Positions 36,828 through 44,995 of a stretch of DNA of 64,000 nt are shown here, piece after piece. A model generated the notes under the pieces. It made no database searches. It worked only from the letters and a program-made list of their open reading frames with translations, and had not been told where the DNA came from. Made by a program: the position numbers and the translations under genes. Source of the DNA: Prevotella sp. oral taxon 475 (GTDB lineage: Bacteria; Bacteroidota; Bacteroidia; Bacteroidales; Bacteroidaceae); NCBI RefSeq assembly GCF_018127805.1, contig NZ_CP072334.1, forward strand, positions 62,001 through 126,000, in the 5' to 3' direction. Numbering within the stretch: the stretch's first letter is position 1; every line of letters begins with the position of its first letter.

Positions 36828-38546
36828 CTACCGACCGGCTTCTTTCTCTACGCCTATTTGCTGGAGATAGAGCCGGTCGCGGTCGTCTTTGAGCATTTGC
36901 CGAAGCGGAATGGGCTCGTTATGATCGTTGAGATAGAGGAGTGGAGCGGGCCGATAGAGTGCGCTGGCCACCGAATGGTGCAGACGAAGGCGGGGCGTAC
37001 GCAGCCGGGCGAGATGGAGGAAGGTGTGGAAGACGGACAGACTGGTGGCCACGGGGCGGTGGAGGTTGGCGGAAAGAGCCTTAACAACCGTTTCTCGTTG
37101 GGACCGATAGCGGGGCGAGAGCCAAACCAGGAGCGGCACATGCAGCTCGAAGCAGGAGGGAATGGGCGAGGCATGGAGGAAGAGATGCCGGTCGTCGTCG
37201 AAGAGATTCTCGCCATGGTCTGAGGTATAGAGCAGTGCTGAGACGGTGTTCTCCGCCTCAAGACGGGCGATGAGGCGGGAGAGCAATTGGTCGGTAGCAC
37301 GAATGGTATTGTCGTAGGTATTGAGCAGCGAGGCCCGATTACCTGGAGTTGCTTCGCTGGCATCGTCGGGTTGAAAGTGAGCCAGGGAGCGCGGGTAACG
37401 CTGACGGTATTCGAAGTGCGACCCGTAGGTGTGCAGCACAATGAGTTGTTTTCGCCGTTTCTTTTGCAGTACGCGGTCAACGAGCGGCAACAGATCTCCG
37501 TCGTAGCCGCGCCCCAGAGGAGGCCGACCTGCAGGTTGCGGCATACGGATGAAGCACCACTCGTCGGCTTCCTGCCCGAAGAAGTCGATGAAGGAATGGT
37601 TGGGCAGTTGGTTGGAGAGAAAGACGGTGTGGAACCCCGCCTCGCGAAAGGCCTCGATGAGGCTTTTCTGCGTATAGATGCTGTCGTAGTTGGCAGCCGA
37701 GATGCCCGAAAGGAGCATCGGCACGCTCTTATGGGTGGTGTTGGATTGGGTCAGGACCTTGTCGAAGGCAAAGAGATCTTTCCGCATCGAGAGCTCGGGA
37801 TTGGTCTTCCGGCAGTAACCATAGAGCTGAAACTGCGGTGCGCGGGCAGTTTCGCCGACAACGAGGAGGTAGACCTCGCGTTCGTCTTTCGGGCTATCGG
37901 AGCGAGCACCGAAGCGGAATGCCGCCGACGTTTCGCCGTATCGCGCCGTAGCCTGGGTGCGAAGGGCGGCCAGACGAATGTTCTGAAACACGTTGACGGG
38001 ATAGAGATCGTTGGCGATGCGATAGTCTTTCCCGGTGAGGAAGAGCAGCAGAAGCAGTCCGACAGTGGCTCCCACGCCTGCCGTCCGGCGAATCCGCCTG
38101 GTGGCTTGGCTCCCCAGCGGCTTGCCTCGCCAGCCCGAGAGGGCGGCCAGGACGAGGGTGGGGACGTAGAGCACGACGACGAAAACGATGCCAGGAAGAA
38201 GATTGTCGAGCAGTTCGCCGGCCTCACCGGGATTGGTTGTGAGCAGATTGAGAAACATGTCTACAGCGATAACCGAATGCCCATACAGATAGATCAATAC
38301 CATTTGAAAGGCCGAAAGAAACACCAATGGGAAGAGTACCCACAGCATTCGCCCGGGTCGGTGCCACCAGCTCAGGGCGGCGGCGTAGAGCGAGAGGGGC
38401 AACAGAAGGTTCACCAGGCGGTAGACCAACGGCACGGGCTCGGTGTAGGCCAAGCTGAGGTTGGGCAGCGACAGCACCAACATCCCGAACACGAATGTTG
38501 TGCTGGGATGTAGGAGTTTTTTTAGATGGGGTAGGGGGAGTTGCAT
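36828..38546 (-). CDS. Phosphoethanolamine transferase (EptA-like)
   Basis: 572 residues from the ATG at 38546; longer starts would run into the repeat array. The N-terminal part has about five membrane helices; the rest is a periplasmic sulfatase-fold domain. The catalytic Thr lies in LVVGETARAPQFQLYGY (near residue 233), and the zinc ligands lie in LYTSDHGENLFDDDRH and LHASP. Such enzymes transfer phosphoethanolamine from phosphatidylethanolamine to lipid A or other glycans and lower sensitivity to cationic peptides. Last gene of the long minus-strand run; separated from the previous gene by the 41-bp array J. Confidence 0.9.
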   Translation of the reverse strand: MQLPLPHLKKLLHPSTTFVFGMLVLSLPNLSLAYTEPVPLVYRLVNLLLPLSLYAAALSWWHRPGRMLWVLFPLVFLSAFQMVLIYLYGHSVIAVDMFLNLLTTNPGEAGELLDNLLPGIVFVVVLYVPTLVLAALSGWRGKPLGSQATRRIRRTAGVGATVGLLLLLFLTGKDYRIANDLYPVNVFQNIRLAALRTQATARYGETSAAFRFGARSDSPKDEREVYLLVVGETARAPQFQLYGYCRKTNPELSMRKDLFAFDKVLTQSNTTHKSVPMLLSGISAANYDSIYTQKSLIEAFREAGFHTVFLSNQLPNHSFIDFFGQEADEWCFIRMPQPAGRPPLGRGYDGDLLPLVDRVLQKKRRKQLIVLHTYGSHFEYRQRYPRSLAHFQPDDASEATPGNRASLLNTYDNTIRATDQLLSRLIARLEAENTVSALLYTSDHGENLFDDDRHLFLHASPIPSCFELHVPLLVWLSPRYRSQRETVVKALSANLHRPVATSLSVFHTFLHLARLRTPRLRLHHSVASALYRPAPLLYLNDHNEPIPLRQMLKDDRDRLYLQQIGVEKEAGR

Positions 38547-38627
38547 TGGATTCTTCTTTTTAGGAGTGAAAGGAGTGGAGGAGTCAAGACGAATGTCTTG
38601 TTGCTGTTCATTCTCTCGAGATGTTGG

Positions 38628-38848
38628 TTCTGAAATGTGCAGAAGCATCAGGGAGTCTCCGCGGTGGTTCTGCACATTTCAGAAAGCTTCCCTGGGTGCC
38701 AGCGGTGGTTCTGCACATTTCAGAAAGCTTCCCTGGGTGCCAGCGGTGGTTCTGCACATTTCAGAAAGCTTCCCTGGGTGTCAGCGGCGTTTCTGCACAT
38801 TTCGGAAAGCTTCCCTGGGTGCCAGCAGCGTTTCTGCACATTTCAGAA
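38628..38848 (-). repeat. 41-bp palindrome array J (6 copies)
   Basis: TTCTGCACATTTCAGAA recurs at 38668, 38709, 38750, 38791 and 38832, exactly 41 bp apart, and the 24-nt spacers are also almost identical. A sixth, outer copy at 38628 has its interior inverted (TTCTGAAATGTGCAGAA). The array fills the spacer between the stop of the barrel protein and the transferase start. A long plus-strand frame through it (38637-40133) is an artefact of the repeat and the gene opposite. Confidence 0.95.
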
Positions 38849-38861
38849 AGCTTCCTCCTCT

Positions 38862-40097
38862 TCAAAACGCTTCATTGACGTTGAAGAGGAAGCCCGACTG
38901 CCCGCTTTTCCCCATACCGTAGTCGAGGCGGATGTTGACGTTCTTCTTAAACTCCCAGCGATAGCCGATGCCCCAGTTGGGCAGGATGTGGCGCAGACGC
39001 AACGCACGGAGTTTGGGAAACACCGTTCCGGCTCCGATCCATGCCACGAGTCCGTTGCGACGGTAGACATGCTGCCGCAGTTCGGCTTGCGCCTCGAGCT
39101 TGTTGTGGTCGCGATACCGCCCGCCGTAGTAGCCGCGCATGGCGTGAGAGTTGCCCAGGAGAGCCATGTTATTCCACTCGAGCGAACCGAATTGCAACAC
39201 GCCGCCAGCTTGCAGAGCCAGCGTCGAGCCGTGCCAGAGCGGACGGTAGGTAGAGGCGGTGAAGGTGGTCGTGAAGAAGAATCGGCGAGCGTTGGAGAGC
39301 TGCCGGCGCAGCATCTGCGAAAGACTGAGGTAGAAACCGCGATGAGGAGCGGTCATTACGTCGCGTGTGTCGATTTGGAAAGTAGCTCCTGTACCCACGT
39401 CGGCGGCATGGGCAGGCCCGCCGAGGAGGAGTTCGGGGCGGGTGAGATGGGCGGCGCGCATCCAGTTGAACGAGAGCGAGGGGCCGAGATAGATGCCCGG
39501 ACCGAGACGAAAGAGGAAATGGGTCTGCACGTCCACCTCAGAGCGGTTCATTCGGCTTTCGTTTCCGCCGTCGTTGCCCAGGTCGTATCCCACACCCCAA
39601 AACTTGGTGGGGAAGAAAACGAAGGAAGCATCGTAGCTCAGTCGGAAGCGTTCGTGGGGCGAGAGATGCACGCCCTTGAGTCCCACCATGTAGAAGCCCA
39701 CGGTGGAAACGTCGGCGTAGAGCGAGAGGTTGGAGGGCGGGAGGAGCGAGTCGGTGGGAGAGGTGTAGTAGAGTCCGGCGGCGATGAGGCCGAGCCCGAG
39801 CCGGGTGTCGGTGCTGTAATGTGGTCCGCCGATGACGCTGAAGTCGAGCTTACGGCGATTCTTCGGCTGGTTGGATTGCGCAAAATAGCGAATAACACTC
39901 CCCATCAGTCCCCTCTTTCGGGGCAGACGGCTCTTCATGCTGTCAGCCTGCCAAGAGTTCTTCGGCTCAGATACCAGCGTGGAGGACGAAGTCGAGTCGA
40001 CTGTAGGTATCGGTTCCTGTGCTCGCAGTCCGCCTGTCCACAAGCAGAGAATGAGCAACAGAACGCTTCCTCGAGGATTAAAAAACCAACCGCACAT
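38862..40097 (-). CDS. BamA/TamA-family outer-membrane barrel protein
   Basis: 411 residues. A signal peptide (LLLILCLWTGGLRAQ) leads into a C-terminal-type Omp85 barrel without POTRA domains. The L6-loop signature is recognisable in SHAMRGYYGGRYRDHNKLEAQAE, and the protein ends in an aromatic residue (NVNEAF). Such POTRA-less members are common in Bacteroidetes; their role is not known. It overlaps the upstream PCMD-protein gene by 20 nt, so they are co-transcribed. Confidence 0.85.
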   Translation of the reverse strand: MCGWFFNPRGSVLLLILCLWTGGLRAQEPIPTVDSTSSSTLVSEPKNSWQADSMKSRLPRKRGLMGSVIRYFAQSNQPKNRRKLDFSVIGGPHYSTDTRLGLGLIAAGLYYTSPTDSLLPPSNLSLYADVSTVGFYMVGLKGVHLSPHERFRLSYDASFVFFPTKFWGVGYDLGNDGGNESRMNRSEVDVQTHFLFRLGPGIYLGPSLSFNWMRAAHLTRPELLLGGPAHAADVGTGATFQIDTRDVMTAPHRGFYLSLSQMLRRQLSNARRFFFTTTFTASTYRPLWHGSTLALQAGGVLQFGSLEWNNMALLGNSHAMRGYYGGRYRDHNKLEAQAELRQHVYRRNGLVAWIGAGTVFPKLRALRLRHILPNWGIGYRWEFKKNVNIRLDYGMGKSGQSGFLFNVNEAF

Positions 40098-41022
40098 TGT
40101 CTATCCACAGTGTGTTGCCCGGCGAGCCGATGAAGGCTCCACCATTGCTCGAGGAGAACTGAACGATGAGATGTGTGGGCACGTCGTCGGCCGCAGCCCA
40201 ACCCGTCTCTTTGAGCTGGACGCTTTTGCCGCGACTGTTGCGCACGTAGTCGGTGGAACGTAGCCCCATGAGTCGCTCGCTGTAGCCCGCTTGTCGGCGG
40301 ATGTCGCCATAGAGCACTGGATAAGTAGCGTTCGCCACCCATCCTGCCGTACTCTTGGCAAATTCCACTACCACCGTTCCCACGCGTTTGGCTGTGATGT
40401 TGCCCTGGGCATCCTCCGTGCGTTTCTGTAAGAAAAGTATCGCCGTGGCACAATCCTTCCCCGGAACGGTCTGCACTTTGCTGAATCCGGTTTGTTTGAT
40501 GCGGTTGGGCTCGCCGGTGAGCGAAACGCGATAGTCGAACCGCAGTGCCCGCGGCCGCTGCGTGTAGGGAATACCCCAATTCAGAGCGCGTTCGCCGTCT
40601 TTGGTTCCGCCGATGGGTTCGTGCACGTCGCCCAGGAAGATAGAGCCGGCTGCCAGGACACTGATGTTGATCATACCGAACACTTTGACGTGCTCGATGT
40701 GGGTCATGAGTTTGGCACAGTGTCCGCCGCCGTGTGCATCACGATATACCGACTGGTTGGTCTTGACGATGCCCATCACTTTGGCCATCACATTGGACGT
40801 GGCCCAGGGCGATCGACCCAAGTTGCGGTAGGGCACGTTGCCCTCAAGCACGCGGTCGGGGCCAATCTCGTAAAGCGTTTTCTCGTCGCCGCCGATGATG
40901 GCCGATTCTTTGATATGTCGCGTCACCCAATGGTCCATATTGCCATACAGAATGGGCTCCTCGCGCTCTTGCCCCAGTGCAGTCTGCGCAAAAAGGGCGC
41001 AGACAATCAATGTTCTTAACAT
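40078..41022 (-). CDS. PCMD-domain secreted protein
   Basis: 314 residues from the ATG at 41022, which begins a signal peptide (MLRTLIVCALFAQTALGQ). A longer frame upstream is only read-through of repeat array K. The body matches the putative carbohydrate metabolism domain (PCMD): segments such as GDVHEPIGGTKDGERALNWGIPYTQRP and the terminal LWIDNVRLVF. This fold is jelly-roll-like and may bind a surface glycan. It overlaps the barrel-protein gene by 20 nt, which suggests a functional link. Confidence 0.82.
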   Translation of the reverse strand: MLRTLIVCALFAQTALGQEREEPILYGNMDHWVTRHIKESAIIGGDEKTLYEIGPDRVLEGNVPYRNLGRSPWATSNVMAKVMGIVKTNQSVYRDAHGGGHCAKLMTHIEHVKVFGMINISVLAAGSIFLGDVHEPIGGTKDGERALNWGIPYTQRPRALRFDYRVSLTGEPNRIKQTGFSKVQTVPGKDCATAILFLQKRTEDAQGNITAKRVGTVVVEFAKSTAGWVANATYPVLYGDIRRQAGYSERLMGLRSTDYVRNSRGKSVQLKETGWAAADDVPTHLIVQFSSSNGGAFIGSPGNTLWIDNVRLVF

Positions 41023-41041
41023 GTTCTTTCTTCTTTTTAGC

Positions 41042-41220
41042 TTCCCAAGATTGGGAAAGGTCGTTGATCCTGTTTTCAAGGCCTCCCAAAGTTGGGAAAG
41101 TCCGTTTTTCTTGTTTTTGCCGTTTCCCAAGATTGGGAATGGTTGTTTGTCTTCTATTTGAGGTTTCCCAAAGTTGGGAAAATCAGTTTCTTTCGTTTTC
41201 GGCATTTCCCAAGGTTGGGA
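41042..41220 (-). repeat. 41-bp palindrome array K (5 copies)
   Basis: TTCCCAAnnTTGGGAA or a one-base variant at 41042, 41083, 41124, 41165 and 41206: exactly 41 bp each. The 25-nt spacers differ from one another but are all T-rich on the plus strand. The array begins 9 nt after the mutS stop and ends 19 nt before the PCMD start, filling the whole spacer. Confidence 0.95.
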
Positions 41221-41229
41221 CGCATGATT

Positions 41230-43851
41230 TCACTTTCCGCTCACGATTTTCTGGATGTCGCTGAGCTTGTTGAGGGCCTCGACGGGGGTGAGATGGTTGA
41301 TGTCGAGTCCGAGAATTTCGTCGCGAATCTGCGAGAGCACGGGGTCGTCGAGTTGGAAAAAGCTGAGTTGCATTCCCTCGCGAGTTTCGTCAAGATGCTT
41401 GGCCGAGGGCTTGACGATGGTACCCACCTGGGCGTTGTCGGTCTCGAGTTCGGTCAGCACCACGCCGGCACGTTTGACAATGCTCTTAGGCATGCCGGCA
41501 ATGTCGGCTACGTGGATGCCGAAGGAGTGTTCCGAGCCGCCACGCTCCAACCGTCGCATAAAAATGATTTTCCCGTCCACCTCTTTCACGCTCACATTGT
41601 AATTTTTGATGCGACGGAAGTTTTTCTCCATCTCGTTGAGCTCGTGATAGTGGGTGGCAAAGAGTGTTCGGGCACGTGCCTTGGGCTGCTCGTGCAGATA
41701 TTCTACGATGGCCCAGGCGATGCTGATGCCATCATAGGTGGAGGTGCCGCGACCCAGTTCGTCGAAGAGTACCAGCGAACGGGGCGATACGTTATTGAGG
41801 ATGTTGGCGGCCTCGGTCATCTCTACCATAAAGGTAGACTCGCCCTGGGCGATGTTGTCGCTGGCTCCCACACGGGTGAAGATTTTGTCGACCAGGCCTA
41901 TGCGTGCGCTTTCAGCCGGAACAAAACTGCCCATCTGTGCCAATAGAACGATGAGGGCCGTTTGTCGCAGCAGGGCCGACTTACCGGCCATGTTAGGACC
42001 GGTGATGATGATGATTTGCTGACGGTCGGCGTCGAGCAGAATGTCGTTGGGCACGTACTGTTCTCCCAAGGGGAGTTGGGTTTCGATAACGGCATGGCGA
42101 CCTTGCCGGATGTCCAACACATCACTGTCTTCCACGATGGGGCGCACGTAATGGTTCTCCTCTGCCGTCTTGGCGAAACTAAGTAGACAGTCGAGCTGGG
42201 CAATGACGTTGGCATTGATTTGAATCTGCGGCGTAAACTCTTGCGTGGCCCCGATGAGTTCGCCGAAGAGTCGCTCCTCAAGCACCTGAATCTTCTCGTC
42301 GGCTCCAAGGATGCGTTCTTCGTATTGTTTGAGTTCTGAGGTGATGTATCGTTCGGCTTGCGCCAGAGTCTGCTTTCGCACCCAGTCGGCGGGTACGCGA
42401 TCTTTATAGGTATTGCGCACTTCGAGGTAGTAGCCGAAGACGTTGTTGTAGCCAATCTTCAGACTGGAGATGCCGGTGGCCTCAATCTCGCGTTGCTGAA
42501 TGTCCATAAGGAAATCACGACCACCGCGCGAGATGTTGCGTAGCTCGTCGAGTTCGGGTGAGAATCCGTCGGCAATGACATTTCCCTTACTCAGCAGTAG
42601 AGGTGGGTCGGGTTGAAGTTCGTTCTCGATGCGTTCGCGCAGACTTTCGCACAGATGTATCTGCTCGCCTGTTCGACGAATGGTTTCGTTGTCGCTTGCA
42701 AGACAGGCCATTTTGAGAGGTTGGATAGCCTGCAGAGCGTTTTTGAGTTGTATCATTTCGCGAGGCGACACGCGTCCCACAGCCACTTTGGAGATGATGC
42801 GCTCGAGGTCGCCGATGCGGTGGAGCTGCTCGTCGAGCAGGCTGCGGAAGTCGGGGTGGCGGAAGATGTGGCCTACCACGTCGAGTCGTTGCTGGATAGG
42901 TTGCACCTCTTTGAGCGGAAACACCATCCAGCGTTTTAAGAGGCGGGCACCCATGGCAGTGAGTGTTCGATCGATAACGCTGAGTAGCGATGCACCGTCT
43001 TCCTGCATGGGTTGAAGCAATTCGAGGGAACGGATAGTGAATCGGTCGAGCCGTACGTATCGGTCCTCCTCGATGTGAGCCAGCGAGGTAATGTGTCCCA
43101 CGTTGGTGTGCTGCGTCTGTTCGAGATATTGCATGATGGCACCAGCGGCCACGACACCGCTTTGGACATGCTCCACACCAAAGCCTTTGAGGTTTTTGGT
43201 GCCGAAGTGCTTGAGCAATTTCTGTCGTGCGGTGGATTCGCTGAAGACCCAGTCGTCCATTTCGAAAACGATATGCTTGGTGCCGAAGTAGCGTTCGAAG
43301 TCCTTTTTGTGTGCCCGATCGTAGAGCACTTCTTTGGGAGCAAAACTGCCGAGGAGTTTTTCTACGTAGTCGAACGTGCCCTGCCCCGTGAGGAACTCAC
43401 CGGTAGAGATGTCGAGGAAAGCCACGCCGCAAGCGGTCTTGCCGAAGTGGACGGCGGAGAGGAAGTTGTTTTCTTTATAGTTGAGCACGTTATCGCCCAT
43501 GGCTACGCCAGGGGTGACGAGTTCGGTAATGCCGCGCTTGACGAGAGTTTTGGTGAGTTTGGGGTCTTCCAGTTGGTCGCAGATGGCCACACGTCTTCCA
43601 GCCCGAATCAGTTTAGGCAGATAAGTGTCCAGGGCGTGGTAGGGAAATCCTGCCATTTCGGTAACGTCGCCGCTACCACCGTTATTCCGCTTGGTAAGGG
43701 TGATGCCGAGAATGCCCGACGAGATGACGGCATCTTCACCATAGGTCTCGTAGAAGTCGCCGCAACGAAACAGCAATAAGGCATCGGGATGTTGTGCCTT
43801 GAAGCTGAAGAATTGTTTCATCATGGGGGTGAGCCCCTTGTCTTTTGCCAT
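41230..43851 (-). CDS. mutS: DNA mismatch repair protein MutS
   Basis: 873 residues from the ATG at 43851. MutS binds mispairs and starts repair with MutL. The N-terminal mismatch-binding motif is present ([33 protein letters not shown], with the F-x-E near residue 29). The ATPase carries Walker [20 protein letters not shown], Walker [17 protein letters not shown] and the [10 protein letters not shown] switch. The DUF3108 gene stops 19 nt upstream, so it is in an operon. Confidence 0.98.
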   Translation of the reverse strand: MAKDKGLTPMMKQFFSFKAQHPDALLLFRCGDFYETYGEDAVISSGILGITLTKRNNGGSGDVTEMAGFPYHALDTYLPKLIRAGRRVAICDQLEDPKLTKTLVKRGITELVTPGVAMGDNVLNYKENNFLSAVHFGKTACGVAFLDISTGEFLTGQGTFDYVEKLLGSFAPKEVLYDRAHKKDFERYFGTKHIVFEMDDWVFSESTARQKLLKHFGTKNLKGFGVEHVQSGVVAAGAIMQYLEQTQHTNVGHITSLAHIEEDRYVRLDRFTIRSLELLQPMQEDGASLLSVIDRTLTAMGARLLKRWMVFPLKEVQPIQQRLDVVGHIFRHPDFRSLLDEQLHRIGDLERIISKVAVGRVSPREMIQLKNALQAIQPLKMACLASDNETIRRTGEQIHLCESLRERIENELQPDPPLLLSKGNVIADGFSPELDELRNISRGGRDFLMDIQQREIEATGISSLKIGYNNVFGYYLEVRNTYKDRVPADWVRKQTLAQAERYITSELKQYEERILGADEKIQVLEERLFGELIGATQEFTPQIQINANVIAQLDCLLSFAKTAEENHYVRPIVEDSDVLDIRQGRHAVIETQLPLGEQYVPNDILLDADRQQIIIITGPNMAGKSALLRQTALIVLLAQMGSFVPAESARIGLVDKIFTRVGASDNIAQGESTFMVEMTEAANILNNVSPRSLVLFDELGRGTSTYDGISIAWAIVEYLHEQPKARARTLFATHYHELNEMEKNFRRIKNYNVSVKEVDGKIIFMRRLERGGSEHSFGIHVADIAGMPKSIVKRAGVVLTELETDNAQVGTIVKPSAKHLDETREGMQLSFFQLDDPVLSQIRDEILGLDINHLTPVEALNKLSDIQKIVSGK

Positions 43852-43870
43852 CTTTTTTAATTGATAATTG

Positions 43871-44713
43871 TCAATTAACAAGGGAATTGACGGGATTTCG
43901 GAGTCCTTTCATGCCCACGAGGAAGGCTTTGGCCGAGCCGAATTTCAGATTCATATCGATGCGAACAGGTACGTGGTTGGCATCGTCGGTGACATAGAAG
44001 CGGGCAATCTCGTGTGTCTTTCCGTCTTTCCGCTCGATATAGGCCAGTTCCAGACAGCGATACTTTCGGTCGTTATCGGCTTTAATGTTCACCTTCCCGT
44101 TATAGCGCAGGATGGCGGGAGTGAGTCCATCGCCGTCGGCCACGGTAAAGAAGATGTCATGTCCGTTTTTCCATCCTTCGGGATTGAAGGAACGAGCGCG
44201 CAGAAAGATATTCATCATGTCGTAGACGCAGTCGTCGAGAGTGCGTTTGTCCCAGAAGTGCGACCCATCGTTGCGCTGCCGATGTTGCCGTACCTGGCAT
44301 TTGCCCTCGGGATAGCTATAGAACACTTCGTCTACAGTGTACCGACTGCCTTCACGGGCTCCTTTGCGATAGTAGAGCGGAGCCATGTCTATTGAGGAAT
44401 AGCAGAGCAACGTGTCGCGCAGAACGAAGAAATGGTCTACCTTACTATTACCGCGGGTGATGAGACTGCCGCGATAGGCCGGCCGACCACCATAGATACT
44501 CTGCACAACAGACATCGAAGCCGTGCCAGCTTTTACCCACACGAATTTCCAATTATAATAAAGGTTATAGGTGAGAAACTCACCCGACTTAAACGCATCG
44601 TTTCTAAAAGCACACTGTGCCCTTCCCTGCATCGCGCCCATTAGCAGCAGCAACGCCAACAGGACTTTGTAGATTCGTTTTCTTTTTTTATCGTTGTTTC
44701 CTGTGTACATCAT
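43871..44713 (-). CDS. DUF3108 domain-containing protein
   Basis: 280 residues with signal peptide ([18 protein letters not shown]). The mature part ([23 protein letters not shown] and [21 protein letters not shown]) matches DUF3108, a periplasmic beta-rich domain of unknown function that is widespread in Bacteroidetes. It lies directly upstream of mutS (19 nt) and directly downstream of array L. Confidence 0.88.
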   Translation of the reverse strand: MMYTGNNDKKRKRIYKVLLALLLLMGAMQGRAQCAFRNDAFKSGEFLTYNLYYNWKFVWVKAGTASMSVVQSIYGGRPAYRGSLITRGNSKVDHFFVLRDTLLCYSSIDMAPLYYRKGAREGSRYTVDEVFYSYPEGKCQVRQHRQRNDGSHFWDKRTLDDCVYDMMNIFLRARSFNPEGWKNGHDIFFTVADGDGLTPAILRYNGKVNIKADNDRKYRCLELAYIERKDGKTHEIARFYVTDDANHVPVRIDMNLKFGSAKAFLVGMKGLRNPVNSLVN

Positions 44714-44736
44714 CTTTCCTTTTCTTATTTTGGGAC

Positions 44737-44960
44737 TTCATCCATGAACGAAACGCTGTTTTTTTTCATTTCGAGCCATCGCCCGTGGGTGAAAGTCATT
44801 TTTTTTCTCGTTTTGAGGCTTCGTCCATGGACCAAACCTATTTCTTCTTATTTCGAGCCATCGTCCATAGACGAAACGTTGTTATTTCTCATTTCGAGTC
44901 GTCGGCTGTGGACGAAAGCCCATCTTTTTCTCTTTTTGAGGTTTCGGCCATAGCTGACAG
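44737..44960 (-). repeat. Roughly 41-bp palindrome array L (6 copies)
   Basis: Imperfect copies of TTCGTCCATGGACGAAA, aligned on the base before the AAA tail at 44750, 44791, 44833, 44873, 44914 and 44955. The step is 40-42 bp. Spacers are T-rich and most end TTTCGAGCC or TTTTGAGGC. It fills the spacer between the Ig-like gene and the DUF3108 start and is more degenerate than J and K. Confidence 0.88.
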
Positions 44961-44995
44961 TTCGTTTCAAATCGAATTCCACAGACCATGCTTTG

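Noticed and set aside
38637..40133. 498-residue open frame on the plus strand with 41-residue internal repeats
   Set aside because: The repeats come from the 41-bp DNA array J read in frame, and the rest is antisense to the BamA-like gene, which has a signal peptide and family motifs.
41023..41205. N-terminal extension of the PCMD protein
   Set aside because: It is read-through of array K; a clean signal peptide starts at 41022.
41042..41220. CRISPR array
   Set aside because: Repeats are only 16 bp and imperfect, spacers resemble one another and are low in complexity, and there are no cas genes.
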